From Comamonadaceae bacterium (GTDB lineage Bacteria > Pseudomonadota > Gammaproteobacteria > Burkholderiales > Burkholderiaceae_C), in NCBI GenBank assembly GCA_947454955.1, contig CANGLW010000011.1:18789-82788 (forward strand): a DNA stretch of 64,000 bases. Reading direction: 5' to 3'. Shown in pieces: positions 23,810-33,826 of this stretch (its first letter is position 1; each line of letters opens with the position of its first letter). Below the pieces are notes generated by a model. It was not told the origin of the DNA. It saw only the letters and a program-made list of their open reading frames with translations, and did not search any database. A program made the position numbers and the translations under genes.

Positions 23810-26395
23810 TCAGGCAGCGACTTTGGCCGCCACATCCTGGTACTCGCTGATCTGGTCGAAGTTCAGGTACTTGTAGATCTTCTCGCCATTGGTGTTGATC
23901 ACACCGATGTCAGCCAGGTACTCTTCCTTGGTGGGAATACGACCGAGCTTGGAGCTGATGGCCGAGAGTTCGGCCGAGCCCAGGTACACCATGGTGTTCT
24001 TGCCCAAACGGTTGGGGAAGTTACGGGTGCTGGTGGACATCACCGTGGCACCTTCTTTCACCTGCGCTTGGTTACCCATGCACAGCGAGCAGCCCGGCAT
24101 TTCCATGCGCGCACCCGCGGCGCCGAACACGCCATAGTGGCCTTCTTCGGTGAGTTGCTGCGCGTCCATCTTGGTGGGCGGGGCCATCCACAATTTGACC
24201 GGGATGTCCTTGCGACCTTCGAGCAACTTGGAAGCTGCACGGAAGTGACCGATGTTGGTCATGCACGAACCGATGAACACCTCGTCAATCTTGGCACCGG
24301 CCACGTCCGACAGGGTCTTGGCGTCGTCGGGGTCGTTGGGGCAGCACACGATGGGCTCGGTGATCTCGGCCAGGTCGATCTCGATCACAGCAGCGTACTC
24401 AGCATCGGCATCACCTTCGAGCAGGTTGGGCTTGGCCAACCAGGCTTCCATGGCCTTGATGCGGCGACCAATCGTGCGTGCATCGGCGTAGCCCTGCGCA
24501 ATCATGTTCTTCAAGAGCACGATGTTGCTGTTGATGTACTCCACGATCGGCTCTTTGTTGAGCTTGACGGTGCAACCCGCTGCGGAACGCTCAGCCGAGG
24601 CGTCAGACAACTCAAACGCTTGCTCAACCTTGAGCTCAGGCAGACCTTCGATTTCCAGAATGCGGCCCGAGAAGATGTTCTTCTTGCCCTTCTTCTCCAC
24701 GGTGAGCAAGCCAGCTTTGATGGCGTACAGGGGAATGGCATGCACCAGGTCACGCAAGGTCACACCAGGTTGCATCTTGCCTTTGAAACGCACCAACACG
24801 CTCTCGGGCATGTCCAGCGGCATCACACCGGTGGCCGCGGCAAACGCCACCAGGCCCGAGCCTGCGGGGAAGGAAATACCGATGGGGAAACGTGTATGGC
24901 TGTCGCCACCGGTGCCCACGGTGTCGGGCAACAACATGCGGTTGAGCCAGGAGTGGATGATGCCGTCGCCGGGCTTGAGCGCGATGCCGCCACGGTTGCT
25001 GATGAACTCGGGCAGCTCGTGGTGCATCTTCACATCCACTGGCTTGGGGTAAGCCGCGGTGTGGCAGAACGATTGCATCACCAGGTCAGAGCTGAAGCCC
25101 AGGCAAGCCAGGTCTTTGAGCTCGTCGCGGGTCATCGGGCCGGTGGTGTCTTGCGAGCCCACGCTGGTCATCTTGGGTTCGCAATAGGTGCCGGGCAGCA
25201 CGCCTTGGCCTTCGGGCAAACCGCAAGCACGGCCCACCATTTTTTGCGCCAGAGTGAAACCTTTGCCGTGGCTCTTGGGCACTTGCGGCAGGCGGAACAG
25301 GGTCGAGGGTGCCAGACCCAAAGCCTCACGGGCCTTGCCGGTCAAGCCGCGGCCGATGATCAAAGGAATACGGCCGCCTGCGCGCACTTCGTCAAACAGC
25401 ACATCGCTCTTGACGGTGAACTCGGCAATCACCTGACCGTCTTTGAGGGCCTTGCCTTCATAGGGGCGCAGCTCGATGGTGTCGCCCATGTTCATTTGGC
25501 TCACGTCCAACTCGATGGGCAGAGCGCCGGCGTCTTCCATGGTGTTGTAGAAAATCGGGGCGATTTTCGAGCCCAGGCACACACCACCAAAACGCTTGTT
25601 GGGCACAAAGGGAATGTCTTCGCCGGTGAACCACAGCACGCTGTTGGTGGCCGACTTGCGGCTCGAACCGGTGCCCACCACATCGCCCACATAGGCGACC
25701 AGGTTGCCCTTGGCGCGCAGGTCTTCGATGAATTTCACCGGGCCGCGTTTGCCGTCGTCTTCGGGGGTGATGCCATCGCGCTTGTTTTTCAACATGGCCA
25801 GGGCGTGCAGCGGAATGTCAGGACGGCTCCAGGCATCAGGTGCAGGCGAGAGGTCGTCGGTGTTGGTCTCGCCGGTCACTTTGAGCACGGTGAGCTTGAT
25901 GCTTTGGGGCACTTCAGGGCGGCTGGTGAACCACTCGGCATCGGCCCAGCTTTGCATCACGCCTTTGGCGTGGGCATTGCCTTTGTCGGCCTTGTCTTTG
26001 ACGTCGTGGAACTGGTCAAACATCAACAAGGTTTTCTTCAAGCCAACAGCTGCCACAGCGGCTACCGCTGCGTCGTCGAGCAAGTCAATCAGCGGGGTGA
26101 GGTTGTAACCACCGAGCATGGTGCCCAAGAGTTCAGTGGCTTTTTCGCGGCTGATCAAGGCGCACTTTTCAGTGCCATGCGCCACAGCAGCGAGGTAGCT
26201 GGCTTTGACCTTGGCAGCGTCATCCACACCGGCAGGCACGCGGTGGGTGATGAGCTCAACCAGGGTTTGCTCTTCGCCTTTGGGCGGGTTCTTGAGCAAC
26301 TCGATCAACTCGCCAGTTTGCTTGGCTGAGAGGGGCAGCGGGGGAATACCCAGGGCTGCGCGTTCTGCAACGTGGGCTCGGTATGCTTGCAACAT
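23810..26395 (-). CDS. acnB: Bifunctional aconitate hydratase 2/2-methylisocitrate dehydratase
   Basis: An 861-residue AcnB that isomerises citrate to isocitrate in the TCA cycle and can dehydrate 2-methylisocitrate. The [4Fe-4S] ligands are C711 (IGSCMTN) and C769/C772 (GCSLC), at essentially the same positions as in E. coli AcnB (710, 769, 772). The N-terminal HEAT-like domain and the swivel domain precede the catalytic domains, as expected for AcnB and unlike AcnA. It lies 37 bp after an exported protein of unknown function and ends at a strong terminator. A long antisense reading frame covering the gene is a composition artefact. Confidence 0.97.
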   Translation of the reverse strand: MLQAYRAHVAERAALGIPPLPLSAKQTGELIELLKNPPKGEEQTLVELITHRVPAGVDDAAKVKASYLAAVAHGTEKCALISREKATELLGTMLGGYNLTPLIDLLDDAAVAAVAAVGLKKTLLMFDQFHDVKDKADKGNAHAKGVMQSWADAEWFTSRPEVPQSIKLTVLKVTGETNTDDLSPAPDAWSRPDIPLHALAMLKNKRDGITPEDDGKRGPVKFIEDLRAKGNLVAYVGDVVGTGSSRKSATNSVLWFTGEDIPFVPNKRFGGVCLGSKIAPIFYNTMEDAGALPIELDVSQMNMGDTIELRPYEGKALKDGQVIAEFTVKSDVLFDEVRAGGRIPLIIGRGLTGKAREALGLAPSTLFRLPQVPKSHGKGFTLAQKMVGRACGLPEGQGVLPGTYCEPKMTSVGSQDTTGPMTRDELKDLACLGFSSDLVMQSFCHTAAYPKPVDVKMHHELPEFISNRGGIALKPGDGIIHSWLNRMLLPDTVGTGGDSHTRFPIGISFPAGSGLVAFAAATGVMPLDMPESVLVRFKGKMQPGVTLRDLVHAIPLYAIKAGLLTVEKKGKKNIFSGRILEIEGLPELKVEQAFELSDASAERSAAGCTVKLNKEPIVEYINSNIVLLKNMIAQGYADARTIGRRIKAMEAWLAKPNLLEGDADAEYAAVIEIDLAEITEPIVCCPNDPDDAKTLSDVAGAKIDEVFIGSCMTNIGHFRAASKLLEGRKDIPVKLWMAPPTKMDAQQLTEEGHYGVFGAAGARMEMPGCSLCMGNQAQVKEGATVMSTSTRNFPNRLGKNTMVYLGSAELSAISSKLGRIPTKEEYLADIGVINTNGEKIYKYLNFDQISEYQDVAAKVAA

Positions 26396-26432
26396 GGTGC
26401 GTTCTCCTAAAAAAATGATCGGGTGCGTTGAC

Positions 26433-27080
26433 TTAACGCGCCGCTGAATTGGGGTTCACTTGCTGACGCGGAATGGGCGTGACCACCGGCGGCTCAGCAC
26501 GGAGTGCGGCATTACGCGCCTCGATGGTGCCGGGCTTCAAACTGTCTAGCAGCTCTTGCGGCGGGTTGGTCTTGTAACTGGTGGCCACCACTTCTTGCTC
26601 GGGGCTCTTGCATTCATCAGCCAAGCGCGCGCCTGCTTTTTGGTCCATCAACATGGACTTGTGCGGCAACTGAATCCACACCGCATGGCCGCGGTTGTCT
26701 TCCATGCGCAAAGTGCCGGTGCGTGACTCAACTGGGGCAACGCGGTACTGCTGGCCTTTGTGGCTGAGCACGAAGTGGCCGGGGCTGCGCTCATCGGGCG
26801 TGATGATGACGAACTTACCCAACTCGCAACTCAAAAAGCCTGAATAAAACTGCTTGGCCAACTCAAGCTGATTGCTACTTAAGCCCTCGGGCTTGCGCGC
26901 CGCTGGTGTTGCCGCTTGCACCGGTGCCACGGGTTTGGCCGCGGGCTTAGGCGCATTCGGCGCTGGCTTGGCGGTATTCGCGGGCGTGTTCACCGCTGGC
27001 TTGGCTGGCACGGTGGTTTGTGCCAGCACCGCAGCGCTGAACAAGACACTGACCAACACCAAAGACTTGGAAAAATTCAT
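26433..27080 (-). CDS. Exported protein of unknown function in the TCA cluster
   Basis: A 215-residue protein I cannot assign. A clear signal peptide ([20 protein letters not shown], cleavage after residue 20) is followed by an Ala/Pro/Lys-rich linker (22-63) and a domain from about 65 to 185 with two cysteines (C85, C157) that could form a periplasmic disulfide. There is no lipobox. Its start overlaps the stop of the CoA-ester lyase gene by 1 bp (TGATG), and acnB follows, so it is cotranscribed with TCA enzymes although it should be periplasmic. The link between an exported protein and cytoplasmic enzymes is unexplained. Confidence 0.8.
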   Translation of the reverse strand: MNFSKSLVLVSVLFSAAVLAQTTVPAKPAVNTPANTAKPAPNAPKPAAKPVAPVQAATPAARKPEGLSSNQLELAKQFYSGFLSCELGKFVIITPDERSPGHFVLSHKGQQYRVAPVESRTGTLRMEDNRGHAVWIQLPHKSMLMDQKAGARLADECKSPEQEVVATSYKTNPPQELLDSLKPGTIEARNAALRAEPPVVTPIPRQQVNPNSAAR

Positions 27081-28066
27081 CAGGCCGCCGAAAAAAAATA
27101 GACCTGACTTTCATCAGGCAAGGCACAGCCCGTGCGGTGCGCGCGCTCGAGCAATTGCCAGAAATAACGGTAGCTTGCACGGTCGTGCAATTGCGAATCG
27201 AAAGAAATGGGCGCCCAATCCACCGCTGCTGCGGCCGCTATGATTTTGGAAGCAACCTCGATCTCCTCCTCGGTCGGCGCCATGGCCGCCAGGATGGGTC
27301 GAATCTGGTTGGGGTGGATGCTCCACATGCGGGTGTAGCCAAACTCTTGGCTGGCTTTGGTGGCGGCAGCCTGCATGGCCTGCGCGTTTGAAAATTCGGT
27401 CACCACGCAATGCGAAGGCACCTTGCCATGAGCATGGCAAGCCGAAGCAATTTCCAGCTTGGCCCGCACCACCAAGGGGTGGGTGAACTGGCCCGCGCTG
27501 CTCATGCCTGAAGAAGGAATAGCACCGCCATGGGCAGACACAAAGTCCATCAAGCCAAAGCTCATGGACTGCACACGTGGGTGAGCGGCAATCTCAAACG
27601 CCCGGTGCACGGCAGCGGGTGACTCTATCAAAACTTGTAGCGGCAAATGACCCGCAAATGCGGCTTGCAAGGCTTTTTCGGCCTTGATGACATCATCGAC
27701 CGACTCCACCTTGGGCACCATGATGTGGCACAGCTTGTGCCCAGCTTGGCCAGCGATGGTGGCGATGTCTTGCTCAAAAGCCGGGTGGTCCACCGGGTGG
27801 ACCCGCACTGCCACGCGGGCGTTCGCTGCAGCACCTTGCGCCAGTGACACCACCAGCGCGGCGTGCTCGGCCTCACCGCCCACCGGGGCGCCGTCTTCGC
27901 AGTCCAGGGTCACGTCAAACACGCAAGCCCCGAACTCCTCGGTCATCTCAGCCTGCAATTGCAGGCTTTTGCGCATCCGCACTTCCACGCCGCTGTAATG
28001 GTCACAGACGGGAATTTGCGTCCCCGCCGCTTGTGCCCCCAGCAAAATGTCACGCGGATGCGCCAT
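27080..28066 (-). CDS. CoA-ester lyase, HpcH/HpaI aldolase/citrate-lyase-beta-like
   Basis: A 328-residue protein of the CitE/malyl-CoA lyase-like superfamily. The TIM-barrel landmarks are [14 protein letters not shown] (acidic metal site), [39 protein letters not shown] and [13 protein letters not shown]. Family members cleave or form malyl-, citramalyl- or citryl-CoA. The start [10 protein letters not shown] at 28066 is preferred; the longer ORF runs into mdh. It starts 5 bp after the mdh stop and overlaps the exported-protein gene by 1 bp. The sequence does not tell its substrate; adjacency to mdh suggests a malyl- or citramalyl-type acyl-CoA. Confidence 0.87.
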   Translation of the reverse strand: MAHPRDILLGAQAAGTQIPVCDHYSGVEVRMRKSLQLQAEMTEEFGACVFDVTLDCEDGAPVGGEAEHAALVVSLAQGAAANARVAVRVHPVDHPAFEQDIATIAGQAGHKLCHIMVPKVESVDDVIKAEKALQAAFAGHLPLQVLIESPAAVHRAFEIAAHPRVQSMSFGLMDFVSAHGGAIPSSGMSSAGQFTHPLVVRAKLEIASACHAHGKVPSHCVVTEFSNAQAMQAAATKASQEFGYTRMWSIHPNQIRPILAAMAPTEEEIEVASKIIAAAAAVDWAPISFDSQLHDRASYRYFWQLLERAHRTGCALPDESQVYFFSAA

Positions 28067-28071
28067 GGCGA

Positions 28072-29058
28072 TCACAGCAGGTGTTTCACGCCGTCTTGTT
28101 CGCCCTGCAACTCGGCCAGGGTTTTGTTGATGCACTCTTGCGAGAACGCGTCAATCTCCAGGCCTTCGATCAGCTTGTACTCGCCGCCTTCGCAGGTGAC
28201 GGGGAAGCCAAACATCACGTCTTTGGGAATGCCGTATTGGCCGTCCGAAGGAATACCCATGGTGACCCACGCGCCCTTGGTGCCCAAGGCCCAATCGCGC
28301 ATGTGGTCGATGGCGGCGTTGGCAGCCGAAGCGGCCGAGCTCAAGCCGCGGGCTTCGATGATGGCCGCACCACGCTTGCCCACGGTGGGCAAGAAGGTGT
28401 CTTTGTTCCAGACCTGGTCGTTGATCATCTTGGCCACGCTCTCGCCGTTGATGGTGGCGAAACGGTAGTCAGCGTACATGGTGGGCGAGTGGTTGCCCCA
28501 CACCACGAGTTTCTGAATGTCAGCCACGGCCTTGCCGGTTTTGGCAGCGATTTGGCTGGCCGCACGGTTGTGGTCCAGGCGCAGCATGGCGGTGAAGTTT
28601 TTGCGCGGCAGATCAGGTGCGCTCTTCATGGCAATGTAGGCATTGGTGTTAGCAGGGTTGCCCACCACCAGCACTTTGACATTGCGAGAAGCCACGGCGT
28701 TCAAGGCCTTGCCCTGGGCGGTGAAAATTTGTGCGTTGGCGGCCAACAGGTCAGCGCGCTCCATGCCGGGGCCACGGGGACGGGCACCCACCAGCAGGGC
28801 GTAGTCGGTGTCTTTGAACGCGGTCATCGCGTCCGAGTGAGCTTCCATGCCAGCGAGCAGCGGGAAAGCGCAGTCTTCCAACTCCATCATCACGCCTTTG
28901 AGGGCCTTCTGGGCTTTTTCGTCTGGGATCTCGAGCAATTGCAGGATCACGGGCTGGTCTTTGCCCAACATTTCGCCAGAGGCGATGCGGAACAGCAGGG
29001 CGTAACCAATTTGGCCGGCGGCGCCAGTCACGGCAACACGTACGGGCTTTTTGCTCAT
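28072..29058 (-). CDS. mdh: Malate dehydrogenase
   Basis: A 328-residue NAD-dependent malate dehydrogenase. The nucleotide-binding loop is GAAGQIG (12-18), followed by the active-site arginine region [15 protein letters not shown] and the catalytic histidine in [13 protein letters not shown]. Length and sequence fit the proteobacterial/cytosolic-like MDH group rather than the 312-residue E. coli type. It is the first gene of the minus-strand TCA operon and is divergent from gntR, with an operator-like palindrome between them. Confidence 0.97.
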   Translation of the reverse strand: MSKKPVRVAVTGAAGQIGYALLFRIASGEMLGKDQPVILQLLEIPDEKAQKALKGVMMELEDCAFPLLAGMEAHSDAMTAFKDTDYALLVGARPRGPGMERADLLAANAQIFTAQGKALNAVASRNVKVLVVGNPANTNAYIAMKSAPDLPRKNFTAMLRLDHNRAASQIAAKTGKAVADIQKLVVWGNHSPTMYADYRFATINGESVAKMINDQVWNKDTFLPTVGKRGAAIIEARGLSSAASAANAAIDHMRDWALGTKGAWVTMGIPSDGQYGIPKDVMFGFPVTCEGGEYKLIEGLEIDAFSQECINKTLAELQGEQDGVKHLL

Positions 29059-29185
29059 AGTAGAACTCCAGAGTTTGATGTGGTGAAAGAGTTACCAGAC
29101 AGTTACCAAGAAGTCAGCGTCACAGCTGATTGACAGCGTCCGGCTCACCCATTAGTGTAGCCGCGAAATGGCAAAAACGTCAATT

Positions 29186-29206
29186 TGTCTTATGTCTTAT
29201 ATAAGA
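29186..29206. promoter_or_regulatory. Candidate GntR operator between mdh and gntR
   Basis: A perfect 12-bp palindrome TCTTATATAAGA at 29195-29206, preceded by a tandem heptamer TGTCTTA at 29186-29192 and 29193-29199. The block is AT-rich and lies in the 190-bp divergent gap, 43 bp before the gntR ATG. Palindromic AT-rich sites in this position are typical for autoregulated GntR/HutC proteins. Binding is inferred, not shown. Confidence 0.6.
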
Positions 29207-29248
29207 TATGATTCGCGCTTTGGCTGATGCAGTTCCATCGCCCCACGC

Positions 29249-30040
29249 ATGAACACCTTGACGAACACCGCCAACGATCTTGCCGCCTCGATTGCTGACA
29301 GCGCCAGCAATTCGACGCCAGCGTTCAGCCCGCTCTACCAGCAAATCAAAGGCCTGATTCTGCAAAGCCTGCAAGGCGGCGAATGGCGCCCGGGCGAAGC
29401 CATTCCCTCTGAGATGGACCTGGCCGCGCGCTACCGCGTGAGCCAAGGCACGGTGCGCAAAGCCATTGACGAGCTGGCCGCCGACAACCTGCTGGTGCGC
29501 CGCCAGGGCAAGGGCACGTTTGTGGCCACCCACGCCGAGCACCATGTGCAGTACCGCTTCCTCAAGCTCATGCCTGACAACGGCGACATTCAGAGCGAAG
29601 GCCCGGCACAGCGGCAAATCATTGAATGCAAACGCCTGCGTGCCAGCGCTGACATTGCCCGTGCCCTGGGCCTGCGCAGTGGCGATAGCGTGCTGCAAGT
29701 GCGCCGCGTTTTGTCGTTTGCCAACCGCCCCACCATCCTGGAAGACCTTTGGCTACCAGGCTCGCCCTTCAAAGGCTTGACCGCCCAGCGCCTGAGCCAA
29801 TACAGCGGCCCGATGTACGCCTTGTTTGAGACCGAATTCGGGGTGCGCATGGTGCGCGCTGAAGAGCACATCCGCGCGGTATTGCCCGACGCCGAACAAG
29901 CCCAGTTGCTGGCCGTGAACGCCGCCACCCCCCTCTTGAGCGTTGAGCGCGTGGCCTACACCTACAAAGACACGCCCATGGAATTGCGACGCGGTTTGTA
30001 CCTGACCGACACCCACCATTACCGCAACGAACTGAACTAA
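29249..30040 (+). CDS. GntR family (HutC subfamily) transcriptional regulator
   Basis: A 263-residue regulator. After a polar N-terminal stretch of about 27 residues, the winged helix spans about 28-95 (LYQQIKGLILQSL, PSEMDLAARYRVSQGTVRKA, LLVRRQGKGTFV). A UTRA ligand-binding domain follows (about 108-255), ending RRGLYLTDTHHYRNELN, typical for the HutC subgroup. It stands between the divergent mdh and sdh halves of a TCA cluster, so a central-metabolism role responding to an organic acid is likely. The 132-bp gap to sdhC holds two TCGGTTAC copies (30046-30053, 30147-30154) and a possible -10 TAGAAT at 30110-30115. Confidence 0.92.
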   Translation: MNTLTNTANDLAASIADSASNSTPAFSPLYQQIKGLILQSLQGGEWRPGEAIPSEMDLAARYRVSQGTVRKAIDELAADNLLVRRQGKGTFVATHAEHHVQYRFLKLMPDNGDIQSEGPAQRQIIECKRLRASADIARALGLRSGDSVLQVRRVLSFANRPTILEDLWLPGSPFKGLTAQRLSQYSGPMYALFETEFGVRMVRAEEHIRAVLPDAEQAQLLAVNAATPLLSVERVAYTYKDTPMELRRGLYLTDTHHYRNELN

Positions 30041-30172
30041 GAAACTCGGTTACCGCTTAAGAACGCTGAAAAAAACTCGATAACTTCAAGAGTAAATGCT
30101 GCATTGCAATAGAATTTGCGGGTCGTTAACCATCGGCAATTACCAATCGGTTACATCACAGAAAGCCAAAAC

Positions 30173-30616
30173 ATGACTGAGCTAGCCTCCTCCGCCCGCC
30201 CCAAGCGCCGCGAATTCAGAAATATCAATGCCTTGAGTGACCTCCCCTCCTACCGCCTTCCAGCTGCGGGTTGGGTGTCCATCTTGCACCGTGTCAGCGG
30301 TGCGCTCATGTTCATCCTGCTGCCCTTCATCATCTGGATGTTCGACAAGTCCCTCTCATCAGAGTACTCCTACGCCAAGTTCACCGCCCTGTTCAACGGC
30401 GGCGTTGGCGTGATGCCCGGCTGGTTCTACAAACTCATCGCCCTGGCTCTGATCTGGGCTTACCTGCACCACCTGACTGCTGGCCTGCGCCACCTCTGGA
30501 TGGACGTGAACCACGCCGTGAGCAAAGAGTTCGGCCGCAGCTCGGCCATCGTGACCCTGGCCATCAGCCTGAGCCTGACCGTGGTGTTGGGCGCCAAGCT
30601 CTTCGGCCTGTACTGA
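30173..30616 (+). CDS. sdhC: Succinate dehydrogenase cytochrome b556 subunit
   Basis: A 147-residue membrane anchor with three hydrophobic helices. The SdhC motif RLPAAGWVSILHRVSGALMF gives the quinone-site Ser/Arg region, and HLTAGLRHLWMD (H100 as heme ligand, compare H84 in E. coli) identifies the subunit. The ATG at 30173 (MTELASSARPKRREF) is chosen over an upstream in-frame ATG at 30116, which would place start-site sequence inside the likely promoter. First gene of sdhCDAB. Confidence 0.95.
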   Translation: MTELASSARPKRREFRNINALSDLPSYRLPAAGWVSILHRVSGALMFILLPFIIWMFDKSLSSEYSYAKFTALFNGGVGVMPGWFYKLIALALIWAYLHHLTAGLRHLWMDVNHAVSKEFGRSSAIVTLAISLSLTVVLGAKLFGLY

Positions 30617-30630
30617 AAGAAGGAACACAC

Positions 30631-30996
30631 ATGTCTGTGAATTACGGCTCCAAGCGCATCGTGGTTGGTGCGCACTATGGTTTGCGCGATTGGCTCAGCC
30701 AGCGCATCACCGCGGCTTTGATGGTGATCTTCACCGCGCTGGTGTTGGCCCAAGTGCTGTTCACCCGCGGCCCCATCGGTTATGAAGTTTGGGCGGGCAT
30801 TTTTGCCGCTCAGTGGATGAAGGTCATCACCTTCTCCGTGATCATCGCGTTCGCCTACCACGTGTGGGTGGGCATGCGTGACATCTGGATGGACTACATC
30901 AAGCCCGTCTGGCTCCGCCTGTCGCTGCAGGTTTTCACCATTGTCTGGCTGGTGGCGTGTGCCGGCTGGGCCATCCAAGTCCTCTGGAGACTGTGA
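30631..30996 (+). CDS. sdhD: Succinate dehydrogenase hydrophobic membrane anchor
   Basis: A 121-residue subunit with three membrane helices. FAYHVWVGMRDIWMDYIKP carries the heme ligand H77 and the Asp88-Tyr89 pair that matches the quinone-site D82-Y83 of E. coli SdhD. An AAGGAA Shine-Dalgarno sits just upstream of the ATG at 30631; the longer open frame overlapping sdhC is not used. Confidence 0.95.
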   Translation: MSVNYGSKRIVVGAHYGLRDWLSQRITAALMVIFTALVLAQVLFTRGPIGYEVWAGIFAAQWMKVITFSVIIAFAYHVWVGMRDIWMDYIKPVWLRLSLQVFTIVWLVACAGWAIQVLWRL

Positions 30997-31001
30997 TTCC
31001 T

Positions 31002-32792
31002 ATGTCTACTTCGATCACAAAACGTAAATTTGACGTTGTCATCGTGGGTGCTGGCGGTTCCGGCATGCGCGCCTCGCTGCAACTCGCACGTGCGGGCCTG
31101 AATGTGGCCGTGCTCTCCAAAGTGTTCCCCACCCGCTCGCACACCGTGGCAGCGCAGGGCGGCATTGGTGCTTCGCTGGGCAACATGTCCGACGACAACT
31201 GGCACTACCACTTCTACGACACCGTCAAGGGCTCCGACTGGCTGGGCGACCAAGACGCGATCGAGTTCATGTGCCGTGAAGCACCGAAGGTCGTGTATGA
31301 CCTCGAGCACATGGGCATGCCCTTTGACCGCAACCCCGACGGCACGATTTACCAACGCCCCTTTGGCGGCCACACCGCCAACTACGGCGAAAAGCCGGTG
31401 CAACGCGCTTGCGCAGCCGCTGACCGCACCGGTCACGCCATGCTGCACACGCTCTACCAGCAAAACGTCAAAGCCAAAACCAGCTTCTTTGTGGAGTGGA
31501 TGGCACAAGACATCATCCGCGACGCTGACGGCGACGTGGTCGGTGTGACCGCGCTGGAAATGGAAACTGGCGACCTGCACATCCTGCAAGCCAAAACTGT
31601 GTTGCTGGCCACCGGCGGTGCTGGCCGTATTTTTGCGGCATCGACCAACGCTTTCATCAACACCGGTGACGGCTTGGGCATGGCTGCACGTGCAGGCATT
31701 CCCTTGGAAGACATGGAGTTCTGGCAGTTCCACCCCACCGGCGTAGCCGGCGCAGGCGTGTTGCTGACCGAAGGCTGCCGTGGCGAAGGCGCGATTTTGC
31801 TCAACAGCAATGGCGAGCGCTTCATGGAGCGCTACGCGCCAACCTTGAAAGACCTGGCCCCGCGTGACTTCGTGTCGCGCTCCATGGACCAGGAAATCAA
31901 GGAAGGCCGTGGCTGCGGCCCGAACAAAGACTACGTGCTGCTCAAGCTTGACCACCTGGGTGCAGAGACCATCATGAAGCGTCTGCCCTCGGTGTACGAG
32001 ATTGGCCACAACTTTGCCAACGTCGACATCACCAAAGAGCCTATTCCTGTGGTGCCCACCATCCATTACCAAATGGGCGGCATTCCCACCAACATCAATG
32101 GCCAGGTGGTGATTCAAAAGGGTGACAACCACAACGAGGTGGTCAACGGCTTGTACGCGGTGGGCGAATGCTCTTGCGTGAGCGTGCACGGCGCCAACCG
32201 CCTGGGCACCAACTCGCTGCTCGACCTCTTGGTGTTCGGCCGCGCGGCTGGCAACCACATTGTGGAGTTCTCCAAGAAGAGCAAAGAGCACAAGCCTTTG
32301 CCAGCCAACGCGGCTGACCTCACCTTGGCACGCCTGGCCCGTTTGGACAGCGCCAAAAACGGCGAGTACGCGCAAGACGTGGCCAACGACATGCGCGCTT
32401 CCATGCAGCAACACGCCGGCGTGTTCCGCACCCAAGCCAGCATGGACGAAGGCGTCAAGAAGATCGCTGCCCTGCGCGAGCGCGTGGCGGCCATTGGCCT
32501 CAAAGACAGCTCCAAAGTGTTCAACACCGCGCGCATTGAAGCGCTGGAAGTCGAGAACCTCATCGAGTGCGCTCAGGCCACCATGGAGTCGGCTGCTGCC
32601 CGCCATGAAAGCCGTGGCGCCCACACGGTGGACGACTACAACGACACGCCCGAGCACCCCAACGGCCGTAACGACCAAGAGTGGCTCAAGCACACCCTGT
32701 GGCACAGCGAAGGTAACCGCCTGAGCTACAAGCCGGTCAACATGAAGCCGCTCACGGTTGAGAGCGTCCCGCTCAAAGTTCGTACTTTCTGA
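31002..32792 (+). CDS. sdhA: Succinate dehydrogenase flavoprotein subunit
   Basis: A 596-residue FAD-containing catalytic subunit. The dinucleotide fold VVIVGAGGSGMRAS (about 12-25), the covalent-FAD histidine H47 in RSHTVAAQGG, and the active-site regions EFWQFHPTG and GEGAILLNSNGERFMERY are all present. The start at 31002 (MSTSITKRKFD) is 5 bp after the sdhD stop. It oxidises succinate to fumarate and passes electrons to SdhB. Confidence 0.98.
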   Translation: MSTSITKRKFDVVIVGAGGSGMRASLQLARAGLNVAVLSKVFPTRSHTVAAQGGIGASLGNMSDDNWHYHFYDTVKGSDWLGDQDAIEFMCREAPKVVYDLEHMGMPFDRNPDGTIYQRPFGGHTANYGEKPVQRACAAADRTGHAMLHTLYQQNVKAKTSFFVEWMAQDIIRDADGDVVGVTALEMETGDLHILQAKTVLLATGGAGRIFAASTNAFINTGDGLGMAARAGIPLEDMEFWQFHPTGVAGAGVLLTEGCRGEGAILLNSNGERFMERYAPTLKDLAPRDFVSRSMDQEIKEGRGCGPNKDYVLLKLDHLGAETIMKRLPSVYEIGHNFANVDITKEPIPVVPTIHYQMGGIPTNINGQVVIQKGDNHNEVVNGLYAVGECSCVSVHGANRLGTNSLLDLLVFGRAAGNHIVEFSKKSKEHKPLPANAADLTLARLARLDSAKNGEYAQDVANDMRASMQQHAGVFRTQASMDEGVKKIAALRERVAAIGLKDSSKVFNTARIEALEVENLIECAQATMESAAARHESRGAHTVDDYNDTPEHPNGRNDQEWLKHTLWHSEGNRLSYKPVNMKPLTVESVPLKVRTF

Positions 32793-32806
32793 TTTCAGGA
32801 CACACC

Positions 32807-33511
32807 ATGCAAAAACGTACGTTTCAAATCTACCGCTACGATCCTGACAAGGACGCCAAGCCCTACATGCAAACCATCGAGATCGAACTCGACGGTCACG
32901 AGCGCATGCTGCTTGACGCCCTGATGAAACTCAAGGCCCAAGACCCCACCCTGTCCTTCCGCCGCTCTTGCCGCGAAGGCGTGTGCGGCTCGGACGCCAT
33001 GAACATCAATGGCAAAAACGGTCTGGCTTGCCTGACCAACATGCGCACCCTGCCCGGCACCATCGTGCTCAAGCCCCTGCCCGGCCTGCCCGTCATCCGC
33101 GACCTGATCGTGGACATGACCCAGTTCTTCAAGCAGTACAACTCCATCAAGCCTTACTTGGTGAACGACACTGTGCCGCCCGAGAAAGAGCGTCTGCAAA
33201 GCCCTGAAGAGCGTGATGAGCTCAACGGCTTGTACGAGTGCATCTTGTGCGCGAGCTGCTCGACCAGCTGCCCGAGCTTCTGGTGGAACCCCGACAAGTT
33301 CGTCGGCCCCGCTGGCTTGTTGCAGGCCTACCGCTTCATTGCGGACAGCCGCGACCAAGACACCGCCGGCCGTTTGGACAACCTGGAAGACCCCTACCGT
33401 CTGTTCCGTTGCCACACCATCATGAACTGTGTGGATGTGTGCCCCAAGGGCCTGAACCCCACCAAGGCGATTGGCAAGATCAAAGAAATGATGGTGGCTC
33501 GCGCTGTGTAA
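32807..33511 (+). CDS. sdhB: Succinate dehydrogenase iron-sulfur subunit
   Basis: A 234-residue subunit. The [2Fe-2S] ligands are C55, C60, D63 and C75, the same Asp-for-Cys pattern as E. coli. The [4Fe-4S] and [3Fe-4S] cysteines are C145, C148, C151, C155, C202, C208 and C212. It lies 14 bp after sdhA and 26 bp before sdhE. Confidence 0.98.
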   Translation: MQKRTFQIYRYDPDKDAKPYMQTIEIELDGHERMLLDALMKLKAQDPTLSFRRSCREGVCGSDAMNINGKNGLACLTNMRTLPGTIVLKPLPGLPVIRDLIVDMTQFFKQYNSIKPYLVNDTVPPEKERLQSPEERDELNGLYECILCASCSTSCPSFWWNPDKFVGPAGLLQAYRFIADSRDQDTAGRLDNLEDPYRLFRCHTIMNCVDVCPKGLNPTKAIGKIKEMMVARAV

Positions 33512-33537
33512 GCGGGGCATAAGTCAGCTGTGATGTC

Positions 33538-33813
33538 ATGCACGATGAACTGATCGATGAACGGGCTCTGAGCAAGTTGCGCTGGCGTTGCCGGCGTGGC
33601 CTCTTGGAAAATGACCTGTTCATCGAACGGTTTTTCAAACGCCATGACGCCCACTTGACCGTTCGTCAGGCCAATGCGCTCAACTTTTTGATGGATTTGA
33701 GCGATAACGATTTGTTGGATGTGCACCTGGGTCGCCAGACCCTGGCACAAGTGAACCCCGCCATGGACACGCCGGACGTGCAAGCTGTGGTGAATATGTT
33801 GAGAGAAAACTGA
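33538..33813 (+). CDS. sdhE: Succinate dehydrogenase flavinylation/assembly factor (Sdh5/SdhE family)
   Basis: A 91-residue all-helical protein with the family's R-G-x-x-E motif (RGLLE, residues 20-24) and the following NDLFIERFF. SdhE/Sdh5 promotes covalent attachment of FAD to SdhA. It is 26 bp after sdhB and 13 bp before gltA, in the usual betaproteobacterial place. Confidence 0.95.
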   Translation: MHDELIDERALSKLRWRCRRGLLENDLFIERFFKRHDAHLTVRQANALNFLMDLSDNDLLDVHLGRQTLAQVNPAMDTPDVQAVVNMLREN

Positions 33814-33826
33814 AGAAAGGTCGACC

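Noticed and set aside
23759..26329. 856-residue open frame antisense to acnB
   Set aside because: Its product is His/Gly/Val/Gln-rich with no domain, as expected from the complement of a GC-rich coding frame; the acnB frame is a complete known enzyme.
30894..32705. 603-residue open frame antisense to sdhA
   Set aside because: Composition shadow of sdhA; no recognisable motif and no sensible start signals.
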